Below, in pieces: positions 1 to 6,119 of a stretch of DNA of 12,692 nucleotides; the stretch's first letter is position 1, and each line of letters begins with the position of its first letter. Position numbers and translations under genes: made by a program. Below the pieces are notes generated by a model. It was not told the DNA's origin. It saw nothing but the letters and a program-made list of their open reading frames with translations, and ran no database searches. Source of the DNA: an uncultured Bacillota bacterium (GTDB taxonomy: Bacteria; Bacillota; Clostridia; Peptostreptococcales; Anaerovoracaceae); contig CAUDEQ010000056.1 in assembly GCA_958448635.1 (NCBI GenBank), positions 1 through 12,692 of the forward strand, read 5' to 3'.

Positions 1-5
1 TACAT

Positions 6-55
6 AAAAAGGGCGCCGCACTAACGATTTTTTTCGTTAATGCGACAGCCCCTTT
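6..55 (-). terminator. Long hairpin terminator, repeat copy 1 (after tRNA-Gly)
   Basis: Read on the minus strand, this is an imperfect stem of about 20 bp including several G-U pairs. One arm starts AAAGGGGCTGTCGC and the other ends GTGCGGCGCCCTTT. The loop is A-rich, there is a 2-nt bulge, and a T-run follows. It lies just after the tRNA-Gly gene and should end its transcript. The same 50-base element occurs again at 1153-1202, differing mainly by one base in the loop, so it is also a dispersed repeat and not only a local terminator. Confidence 0.8.
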
Positions 56-78
56 ATAATGAGCTTATTAAATTGAAA

Positions 79-152
79 TGGAGCGGATGATGGGAATCGA
101 ACCCACAACTTCAGCTTGGGAAGCTGAGGTTTTGCCACTAAACTACATCCGC
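79..152 (-). tRNA. tRNA-Gly (anticodon CCC)
   Basis: The minus strand folds into a full cloverleaf. The acceptor stem is GCGGATG (152-146) paired with CATCCGC (89-83). The D arm contains GTTTAGTGGCAAAAC. The anticodon stem TCAGC/GCTGA closes the loop TTCCCAA, giving anticodon CCC, which reads GGG glycine codons. The variable loop is four bases, and the T arm is GTGGG-TTCGATT-CCCAT. The discriminator is U73, as expected for bacterial tRNA-Gly, and the 3' CCA is encoded (79-81). It appears to be a single-tRNA transcript with its own promoter at 213-241 and a terminator at 6-55. Confidence 0.95.
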
Positions 153-212
153 ATGTATATTCAGCATGCATGACCTCACATGAAATGGTATATACATTTT
201 GCATGTGTATTG

Positions 213-241
213 ATTTTAACATTTAACTGCCTGATTGTAAA
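213..241 (-). promoter_or_regulatory. Promoter of the tRNA-Gly gene
   Basis: Minus strand: TTTACA (-35, 241-236), a 17-bp spacer, TAAAAT (-10, 218-213). Transcription would start near 206, leaving a leader of about 50 bases before the tRNA. An 8-bp inverted repeat (ATGTATAT 153-160 with ATATACAT 190-197) brackets most of that leader and could bring its ends together for processing; that part is inference. Confidence 0.6.
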
Positions 242-305
242 CACCTGTGTCGCTCTTCTCTTCGCAGCACGATTAAATTCTGCTGCCATATTATCGCTGC
301 ATCAC

Positions 306-338
306 AAAAAAACTCTGCAGCCTGTACAGAGTTTTTTT
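306..338 (-). terminator. Bidirectional terminator after the HTH gene
   Basis: A perfect 12-bp stem (AAAAAAACTCTG 306-317 with CAGAGTTTTTTT 327-338) has a 9-base loop and carries a run of T on either strand. It begins about 20 bases after the stop codon of the minus-strand HTH gene and should terminate it, and it insulates the tRNA promoter beyond. Confidence 0.85.
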
Positions 339-357
339 TAAATCAAACTAAACCAAT

Positions 358-870
358 CTATTTCCCGATATCATCCTGCTTCTCTATTTTGGCAGATTTA
401 GCGGAACGCTTGAGTCTGCTGTTGGCAGCTCTGAGATTCCTGTTCTCCTGCTGAAGCTTTTTTATTATGCGACGCTGCTCCTCCACCTGCTCCATGAGGC
501 GCATCTCTCTCACGCCTCTGTGAAACCTTACAGCCTCGCCATCAGCCCTGCTGTCCTGCTCTCTGTTTCCCCCTGCCTTCTCACCAACGCTTTCGTCAAG
601 TATGACTCCGCCGTACAGCCCCAGCGTACCGGATGCATACGATTCCTTCCATCTGGCACATGCTCTCTCGATGCGCTTTGAGCCGAGAATTTTTATATCA
701 AATCCGGCAGCCCGAAATATATCCACCGGCCTGCAGCCTTTAAGATACTGCACCATGAAATTCTTTTTAAAATCCTCCGTGTATATTATCCTGTGCTCAT
801 TGACAGCTTCGACATTGGGATTTTCCCTCAGGAGCTTCACTTCCGTTTCCGTCAGCTTTCCTCTTCCCAT
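358..870 (-). CDS. Solitary HTH/coiled-coil protein, IS3 OrfA-like
   Basis: The product has 170 residues. Residues about 31-76 read as a helix-turn-helix of the type found in IS3-family OrfA proteins and in stand-alone 'HTH domain-containing' proteins of Firmicutes. Key parts are YTEDFKKNF, PVDIFRAAGF and the block ILGSKRIERACARWKESY. A Gly/Glu-rich linker (about 95-112) follows, then a basic heptad-like coiled coil (about 118-157, with MEQVEEQRRIIKKLQ and ENRNLRAANSRLKR) that suggests a DNA-binding dimer. A longer frame starts at 891, but AGGAAGG lies at the right distance before the ATG at 870, so I chose 870. No DDE transposase (OrfB) follows: the next items are a terminator and a tRNA gene. 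It could be a domesticated transposon regulator or a remnant of an insertion sequence. The molecular function is not established. Confidence 0.75.
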   Translation of the reverse strand: MGRGKLTETEVKLLRENPNVEAVNEHRIIYTEDFKKNFMVQYLKGCRPVDIFRAAGFDIKILGSKRIERACARWKESYASGTLGLYGGVILDESVGEKAGGNREQDSRADGEAVRFHRGVREMRLMEQVEEQRRIIKKLQQENRNLRAANSRLKRSAKSAKIEKQDDIGK

Positions 871-1073
871 ACTGTGTCCCTTCCTGCCCATCTTTCAGGG
901 CGATTTACCATTGTGTCTGCGTACTGCTGTCAATGACCATGCCGTGCTTCACAGGCTTTTCCGGGCCTTTACATGATAGAAACCTTTGTCTGCCTCCTGA
1001 AATATCTCTGCGCAGATAACTATCCGAGAATCTCTCTCAAAATGAATGTATGTTTTATTCTAGCCTATTTTTA
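871..1073 (-). other. Long leader (5' UTR) of the HTH gene
   Basis: About 200 bases separate the predicted transcription start (near 1067) from the ATG at 870. I see no complete gene here. A small hairpin (GCCC 905-902 with GGGC 893-890 on the minus strand) sits just ahead of the ribosome site and could mask it. A minimal ATG-TAA pair after AAAGG lies at about 970-975, and a frame open across about 906-985 ends with the word GMVIDSSTQTQW. None matches a riboswitch class I recognise. Confidence 0.35.
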
Positions 1074-1102
1074 ATTGTATATTTACTCTTCAATTTTGTC
1101 AA
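1074..1102 (-). promoter_or_regulatory. Strong sigma-A promoter of the HTH gene
   Basis: Minus strand: TTGACA (-35, 1102-1097), exactly 17 bp, TACAAT (-10, 1079-1074), in an AT-rich setting. The -35 box is a perfect match and the -10 box matches 5 of 6. It can only serve the minus-strand HTH gene. Confidence 0.8.
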
Positions 1103-1152
1103 CAACTTCATTTTACATAATCTTAACATTCTGTTCCGGAAGCCTTTGCATC

Positions 1153-1202
1153 AAAAAAGGGCGCCGCACTAACGATTTTTTCGTTAATGCGACAGCCCCT
1201 TT
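1153..1202 (-). terminator. Long hairpin terminator, repeat copy 2 (after the permease remnant)
   Basis: This is the same element as at 6-55, in the same orientation, with one base fewer in the loop. On the minus strand it starts about 22 bases after the stop codon of the truncated permease and ends in a T-run, so it works as that gene's terminator. The two copies are direct repeats bracketing the tRNA and HTH genes. Confidence 0.8.
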
Positions 1203-1224
1203 GATTCATATTATGATCTATCCG

Positions 1225-1978
1225 TCACCTGCCGGACACTATCTTGTAATACGCGTTTGACGTTATGCGATATACCACCACATAGAACAGCGCGAATACC
1301 AGGATGCTTATGGCTGTAGTGACGATCAGAAGTCTGACATCCATCAGCCCGAAGAGCATCAGCATCTTGTTCAGCAGCGGAAATGCGAATGCCAGATGAA
1401 TCGCTGCGATGCACAGCGGCAGGAAGAATACCGTCAGCAGCTGGGAATTGATGCTCTTCCTTATATCCCTTGCAGTCATTCCCACCTTCTGCATTATGTC
1501 GAAGCGGGACTGATCCTCGTATCCCTCCGACACCTGCTTGTAGTAGATGATAAGCACCGCCGCCACTATGAACACTATGCTCAGCATGCTTCCAAGGAAA
1601 AACAGGCTTCCGTACATTCCGTAAAAATCATCCTCCCTGTCTATGCGGCTTTCGCAGTATGCTGAGAAGCCCTGGCCTTCGTCGCCCATTTCCGCAAATG
1701 CATTTTCCAGATCCTCGCAATAGCTGATCTCCTTATCGCCGGAAAGCGCCGTATCATATCCGTATACCCACTGAATCGTATGATACTCTGCCTTTTCCAC
1801 GATGCTTCCTGCCACGGCTTCGAAATCGTCCGTTATCACAGTCACCGTCGGCATCACATTTACGGCAGAGCCTATCTCGCTTTCAGGCTTATCCATGGCG
1901 GTGGCTTTCAGCTTCGTTCCATCGCTGAAGGATAGAAAGCTGCCGCTTATGCTGCCCTTGTCGAAGTATACCAGCCTG
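1225..1978 (-). pseudogene. FtsX-type ABC transporter permease, 5'-truncated
   Basis: About 250 C-terminal codons remain of a permease that in the BceB/YvcS-like families (antimicrobial-peptide export or sensing) is usually around 650 residues. The remnant starts near LVYFDKGSISGS. It runs through an extracytoplasmic stretch, then three membrane segments: around GSLFFLGSMLSIVFIV, LLTVFFLPLCIAAIHLAF and LLIVTTAISILVFALF. The typical cytoplasmic FtsX loop RFDIMQKVGMTARDIRKS lies between the first two, and the protein ends in YYKIVSGR. The frame stays open to 2292, but upstream of about 1978 it is the antisense of a surface-protein gene and its translation (Cys-, Ser- and Tyr-rich) looks non-coding. 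No start codon, ribosome site, promoter or partner ATPase gene is present. I call it a decapitated pseudogene. Confidence 0.75.
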
Positions 1979-2298
1979 CAGTTGACAAGGCTATACAAAG
2001 CCTCCAAAAAGGAGATAAGATTGAATTTGATGTGGTTCCAGCTGACACAATAATCACAGTTCCTGAAGGAGTTATTGTAATAAACAACACAACTCAAGAT
2101 ATAACTGTAAACGGCAATGTTGTTGCTGCAGGTGAAGAAATCACACCAGAAGCAGATAAGCCTGTAGACCCGCCTGCAAAGCCTGAATCGTCCCCTGCTA
2201 CAGGCGATGAAAGCAGCGTAGCTCTGATGGCTGCTCTGATGGCTCTTGCAGCTGTAGGTATGACCGGGACTGTTTTCGCAAGAAGAAGACATCAGTAA
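1979..2298 (+). pseudogene. C-terminal tail of a sortase-anchored surface protein, 5'-truncated
   Basis: The readable frame begins near AVDKAIQSLQKGDKIEFD, continues through a Val/Ile/Asn-rich beta-type segment (VIVINNTTQDITVNGN) and a Pro/Glu-rich spacer, and ends in a cell-wall sorting signal. That signal is SPATGDES (a variant of LPXTG), about 20 hydrophobic residues rich in Ala, Leu and Met, and the positive tail RRRHQ. Everything upstream of about 1978 is missing, and an in-frame stop occurs at 1933-1935 in unrelated sequence. A GTG at 2032 could start a product of about 88 residues, and AAGGAG lies upstream at 2009-2014. However, those bases encode K-G-D in the natural frame, the spacing is long, and no export signal would be present. 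It is probably not a functional gene. Confidence 0.7.
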
Positions 2299-2357
2299 CC
2301 GGATGCATATCCAGTTAATATGTCGGTATGACGCGATATCTAAAAATTAAATACAAC

Positions 2358-2392
2358 AAAACTGCCTCGGAATATTCCGAGGCAGTTTTTAT
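2358..2392 (+). terminator. Perfect palindromic terminator, probably bidirectional
   Basis: Bases 2358-2389 form a perfect 32-base palindrome (16-bp arms AAAACTGCCTCGGAAT and its complement) followed by TTTTTATT on the plus strand. It ends the surface-protein remnant. On the minus strand the downstream bases TTTTGTTGTATTT make it a plausible terminator for the DJ-1/PHP unit, whose last stop codon is at 2514. No other terminator is visible between 2390 and 2513, and I see nothing else in that gap. Confidence 0.85.
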
Positions 2393-2513
2393 TCAACATA
2401 TATCATTTCGGCAAGCCTTCAATGATTGTTTCAATTCTTCATTTTAAATCATCGAAAGCATTGCATCGAAGAAATCCTAAGATAGTCTATGATGCCATAT
2501 GCATACCGTTGTC

Positions 2514-3335
2514 TCACGCCGTGGGGCTGGCGTCCTTGAATTCTTTTCCGTGAAAGTCGGAGCCGCGGGTGATGTGAAGATGATATTTTTCCGCTATGGC
2601 GACGAATCTCATGGTCTGCTCATGGTCCTGGTCAGGGTGATAACATTCCAGACCCTTGAGCCCGCAGAGCTTAAGCTTTCTGATTATATCATCCATGTTA
2701 TCGTAGAATTCCTCGCTTCCGGGCGCTCCAACGCCTCTGGTCTGGATGGGGTGGGCCAGCACTGCGATGCCTCCGGCGCCGTTTATCAGGGATATGGCCT
2801 CCGCAGCAGGGAGCTTTTCCTTCTTAATCTTCCTTGCCGCGTCGCTTCCCAGCAGGCTGCCTTTTCTGAAGGCCTCAGCCGGCTCCTCTATATAGCCCTT
2901 TTTCCATAAGGCTCTGGCGATGACAGGCTTTCCGATAAAACCGTTGGGCTGAACATTTTGCAGATCCTCCATGGAAATATCGCAGCCCATTTCCTTCAGC
3001 AGAGCTATCAGCTTCACGTTCCTGTCGTCACGGCTTTTTTTCAGCCTCTTCAGCACAGCTGCCAGCTCACGGTTTTCGACATCGATGTGATATCCCAGAA
3101 TGTGAAGGCCTATGCCCTCCTCCGTCTCCGTTGCCAGCTCGATACCGGGTATGACCTTTAATTCAGCAGTCTCTCCGGCGATGAGCGCCTCCTTGATGCC
3201 GTCCACTCCGTCGTGGTCGGTTATGGCTATCATGTCGTATTCCAGCTCCTTTGCCTGCTTCACGATTTCCACAGGCGTCGCCTGTCCGTCGGAATAGCTG
3301 GTATGGATGTGAAAGTCAACCTTGTACTCGTCCAT
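2514..3335 (-). CDS. PHP-domain phosphoesterase/nuclease (YciV/RNase AM-like)
   Basis: The product has 273 residues, full length for this family. PHP metal-binding motifs appear in order: HIHTSYSDG (9-17), ITDHD (38-42), PGIE (63-66), HILGY (78-82), AHP (194-196), ECYH (His233) and GSDFHG (258-263). His9, His11, Asp16, His41, Glu66, His78, His195, Asp260 and His262 are the likely metal ligands. Relatives of this layout (YciV, once called TrpH) are 5'-to-3' exonucleases acting on short RNAs or 3',5'-bisphosphates; that activity here is inferred from family only. The ATG lies three bases after the stop codon of the DJ-1 gene, and only a weak AGAAG precedes it, so translation is probably coupled. 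The protein looks cytoplasmic, with no signal peptide or membrane segment. Confidence 0.88.
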   Translation of the reverse strand: MDEYKVDFHIHTSYSDGQATPVEIVKQAKELEYDMIAITDHDGVDGIKEALIAGETAELKVIPGIELATETEEGIGLHILGYHIDVENRELAAVLKRLKKSRDDRNVKLIALLKEMGCDISMEDLQNVQPNGFIGKPVIARALWKKGYIEEPAEAFRKGSLLGSDAARKIKKEKLPAAEAISLINGAGGIAVLAHPIQTRGVGAPGSEEFYDNMDDIIRKLKLCGLKGLECYHPDQDHEQTMRFVAIAEKYHLHITRGSDFHGKEFKDASPTA

Positions 3336-3338
3336 CTT

Positions 3339-3890
3339 CTATACTCTGTCGTAAAGCAGCCCCTGCGCCACTTCTTCGGCAGCTTCCTTTCCTTTTATCT
3401 CCTCCACCAGCTTAAGAGCGAACTCCATCGCCAGCGCGGGCCCCATTCCCGTTATGATATTGCCGTCCACTGTGACATTTTTTCCCGTGGCATTTCCGCC
3501 GACCAGATGCGACTCCATGCCGGGATAGATGGTGGCATTCTTTCCTTCAAGGATTCCGCAGGCGCCGAAAACCTGAGGCGCTGCACAGATGGCAGCCAGC
3601 TTCTTGCTGCTGTCAGCTGCAAAGCACTTTACATGCTGACGGAGACCTTCGTGAGCCTGAAGATTGTCAGCCCCCGGAAGACCTCCCGGCAGAACGATCA
3701 TACTGCACTTTGCATGATCTGTGTCCTCATACAGGATATCCGCCTCGATGTTCACTCCGTGAGTACCCTTCACCATTCTGTCTCCGGTCACGGACACGGT
3801 CTGAACCTCCACGCCTGCCCTTCGCAGCAGATCCACCGATGTGAGAGCCTCCACCTCCTCGAAGCCCTCTGCAAGATAAACATATACCAT
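3339..3890 (-). CDS. DJ-1/PfpI family protein (YajL/ThiJ-like)
   Basis: The product has 183 residues, the usual size of single-domain DJ-1 proteins. The N-terminus MVYVYLAEGFEEVEA holds the conserved acidic residues. VLPGG lies at 66-70. The nucleophile elbow AAICAAPQVFG carries the reactive Cys102, and GMGPALAMEFALKLVE near the C-terminus is typical of the DJ-1 subfamily. Members are redox-sensitive and have been described as chaperones, glyoxalases or deglycases; the sequence does not choose among these. The frame opens at a TTG at 3896, but AAGGAGG lies 8 bases before the ATG at 3890, so 3890 is the start. It is co-transcribed with the PHP gene, which begins three bases after its stop codon. 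Confidence 0.88.
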   Translation of the reverse strand: MVYVYLAEGFEEVEALTSVDLLRRAGVEVQTVSVTGDRMVKGTHGVNIEADILYEDTDHAKCSMIVLPGGLPGADNLQAHEGLRQHVKCFAADSSKKLAAICAAPQVFGACGILEGKNATIYPGMESHLVGGNATGKNVTVDGNIITGMGPALAMEFALKLVEEIKGKEAAEEVAQGLLYDRV

Positions 3891-3919
3891 AAGCAATTCC
3901 TCCTTTTACATATAGATAA

Positions 3920-3941
3920 CGGGACGCAATGATACGTCCCG
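3920..3941 (-). terminator. Stem-loop between the permease and DJ-1 genes
   Basis: A 7-bp perfect stem (CGGGACG 3920-3926 with CGTCCCG 3935-3941) with an 8-base loop sits about 90 bases after the importer operon stop and just before the DJ-1 ribosome site. The bases that follow on the minus strand (TTATCTATATG) are T-rich but not a clean run. It could be a weak terminator for the importer operon or a leader structure for DJ-1. I found no convincing promoter for DJ-1 in 3897-4028, so some read-through from the operon is possible. Confidence 0.4.
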
Positions 3942-4028
3942 CTGTTTTGCATTGATTTCGCCGGCTTTCGCCATGATGCCGGGCTCGTACTTATTCCCGA
4001 TCTTTTATATCGCTGCCGTCTATGGCCG

Positions 4029-5015
4029 CTACCTGTCTTCCCTGAAGTACGGAAGACCCAGGCTTTCAGGCGGCTGATCCTCTCTCCTCTTTCTCACGCT
4101 GGTGAAGATGAGAACGATGATGGTGACGATGTACGGAAGCATCTTGTAAAGCTCCTTGGTGGCCATGCCTGCGCCCGGCAGGAACAGGTGAAGTATGTAA
4201 AGGCCGCCGAATACTATGGAGCCGAAAATTGCCAGATTTGGCTTCCAGAGCGTGAAGATAACCAGCGCTATAGCCAGCCAGCCTCTGTCTCCGAAGGCAT
4301 CGTTGGACCACACGCCGCTGGCGTAATCCATAACGTAGAACAGACCGCCGAGGCCTGCTATCATGCAGCCTATGCAGATGGCGAAGTACTTGTATCTGTT
4401 GACGTTGATGCCGGCAGCGTCTGCCGTGGCAGGATTTTCGCCTACCGCCCTCAGATGAAGGCCTGTCCTCGTCCTCTTCAGCACATATGCCGTTACTATG
4501 GCGATGGCGATGGCAAGATAGGTGAGGAATCCGTATGACAGGAATATTTTCCCGAACCAGCCCAGGTCATCTGCAAAAGGCAGGCTCCTGCTGAAGAATT
4601 TGCTGGTCTCTGAAAGAGCTATGGAAGGAACGGCTCCTCCCGTCAGCTTTATCAGCGAGCCGCCGAAGAAGTTTCCGAAGCCCACGCCGAAGGTGGTCAT
4701 GGCAAGACCCACTACATTCTGATTGGCTCTCAGCGTTACAGTCAGCACGCTGAAGATAAGACCCATCAGCAGCGAGCCAAGAAGACATGAAAACATCGGA
4801 ATGAATATGGCCAGGAAAGGATTGAGGGGGCCGGTGCAGCTCTGCTCGTACAGAAACGAGCCTATTACTCCGCTTATGCCTCCCACATACATTACTCCCG
4901 GAATACCCAGGTTGAGGCTTCCCGCCTTTTCGGAAATCGTTTCTCCGGTACAGCCGTAAAGCAGCGGCATGCCCTGCATTACAGCACGAGGAATGAACGC
5001 AACTAAATCAAACAT
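4029..5015 (-). CDS. BMP-type ABC importer, second permease
   Basis: The product has 328 residues and belongs to the BPD_transp_2 (RbsC/LivH-like) fold, closest in style to B. subtilis NupQ. It is polytopic with about eight or nine hydrophobic segments. Diagnostic words are EKAGSLNLGIPGVMYVGG near the N-terminus (the LN-I-G-I-EG signature of this subunit), LRANQNVVGLAMTTFGVG, and the coupling loop LRAVGENPATADAAGINV before the later helices. The C-terminus is charged (SVRKRREDQ) and cytoplasmic. The ATG follows the stop codon of the first permease directly (TAA-ATG), with AAAGGAGG 8 bases upstream inside that gene. It pairs with that permease to form the channel. It is the last gene of the operon. 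Confidence 0.92.
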   Translation of the reverse strand: MFDLVAFIPRAVMQGMPLLYGCTGETISEKAGSLNLGIPGVMYVGGISGVIGSFLYEQSCTGPLNPFLAIFIPMFSCLLGSLLMGLIFSVLTVTLRANQNVVGLAMTTFGVGFGNFFGGSLIKLTGGAVPSIALSETSKFFSRSLPFADDLGWFGKIFLSYGFLTYLAIAIAIVTAYVLKRTRTGLHLRAVGENPATADAAGINVNRYKYFAICIGCMIAGLGGLFYVMDYASGVWSNDAFGDRGWLAIALVIFTLWKPNLAIFGSIVFGGLYILHLFLPGAGMATKELYKMLPYIVTIIVLIFTSVRKRREDQPPESLGLPYFREDR

Positions 5016-6119
5016 TTACGCTTCCTCCTTTCCTGATTTTTTCCTTATGTGAACCTTGTAGTTTATAAAGAATTCGCATCCGATGATAAAGAACAGGATT
5101 ATTCCCGTAAGTATATCAGCGAAGGATTCGTTAAGTCCGAATATGGTGGAAATCTCGCCTGCTCCCTGCTCCAGGAAAACTATCAGCAGGCTGGCGAAGA
5201 TCATGGCGATGACGTTGAACTGTGCCAGCCATGAAACCATGATTCCCAGGAAGCCTCTGCCGCCTGCCAGCGTGGTGGTTATGGTATGGTCGATACCTGA
5301 AACCATCATCCATCCGGTGAAGCCGCATATGGCTCCCGACAGCAGCAGCGTCCTTATTATGACTCTGTCAACCTTGATGCCTACGTAAAGAGCCGTCTTC
5401 TGGCTCTCGCCCACTACGGATATCTCATAACCGTGCTTGCTGTACTTGAGATAAACGTACATGGCGGCGGTTATGATCGCCACGAATATGATAACCAGTA
5501 TATAGCTGTTGGTCCCTATGTACGGAAGCCAGCCGGCCATGGTGGACTGGTTTATGATCCCGACGTTTCCTGAGCCCTTTGGAACTTCCCAGAGGATTAT
5601 GAAATATGCCACCAGCTGTATTGCCACGTAGTTCATCATCAGCGTGAACAGCGTCTCGTTGGTATTCCACTTTGCCTTGAAAAATGCCGGTATCATCGCC
5701 CATATGGCTCCGCAGATTATCGCAGCCACAAGGCATATTATTATCAGAAGCCAGCTTGGAATGGTGTCGCCCATGTATATCATGCAAAGGGCAGTTGCCC
5801 ATGCACCCATCAGTATCTGTCCCTCTGCACCCAGGTTCCAGAACTTCATCTTGAAGGCAGGCGTCAGCGCCAGTGCGACGCAGAGGAGCAACGCCAGCTC
5901 CTTTAAGACTATCAGGGTTTTTCTTTCCGTGCCTATGGCTCCGTATATCAATGTGCCGAATACGCTGAAAGGGTCGAGGCCTGTCAGCAGCATGGTGACT
6001 ATGGCGCATACTATGAGGGCTGCCAGTATCGCTCCGATCCTGATGGCCCATGTCTTTTTCATAGGCAGCTCTTTTCGCTTGGTGATATGCAGCAGCGGTT
6101 CTTTATTCAGTTTACTCAT
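5016..6119 (-). CDS. BMP-type ABC importer, first permease
   Basis: The product has 367 residues and is a polytopic BPD_transp_2 permease, NupP-like. A basic cytoplasmic N-terminus (KRKELPMKK) precedes the first helix. Signatures are KFWNLGAEGQILMGAW (the FN-IGAEGQ motif), WNTNETLFTLMMNYVA, and the ATPase-contact loop VVGESQKTALYVGIKVDR. The C-terminus is KVHIRKKSGKEEA. A longer frame opens at a TTG at 6137, but GGAGGAGGTG lies just before the ATG at 6119, so I use 6119. It overlaps the ATPase gene by 8 bases, a sign of translational coupling. It combines with the 4029-5015 product in the membrane. Confidence 0.92.
   Translation of the reverse strand: MSKLNKEPLLHITKRKELPMKKTWAIRIGAILAALIVCAIVTMLLTGLDPFSVFGTLIYGAIGTERKTLIVLKELALLLCVALALTPAFKMKFWNLGAEGQILMGAWATALCMIYMGDTIPSWLLIIICLVAAIICGAIWAMIPAFFKAKWNTNETLFTLMMNYVAIQLVAYFIILWEVPKGSGNVGIINQSTMAGWLPYIGTNSYILVIIFVAIITAAMYVYLKYSKHGYEISVVGESQKTALYVGIKVDRVIIRTLLLSGAICGFTGWMMVSGIDHTITTTLAGGRGFLGIMVSWLAQFNVIAMIFASLLIVFLEQGAGEISTIFGLNESFADILTGIILFFIIGCEFFINYKVHIRKKSGKEEA

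Noticed and set aside
906..985. c-di-GMP, purine or T-box riboswitch in the HTH leader
   Set aside because: I compared the leader with the conserved cores I know and found no matching core or T-box sequence.
1979..2292. Minus-strand extension of the permease frame to 2292 as a real 355-residue protein
   Set aside because: Upstream of about 1978 the translation is Cys/Ser/Tyr-rich, lacks permease character and is the exact antisense of the surface-protein tail, whose sorting signal is clear.
3906..3974. Small minus-strand frame starting MAKAGEINAKQ after the importer operon
   Set aside because: It has no ribosome site and ends inside the DJ-1 leader hairpin region; composition is unremarkable.
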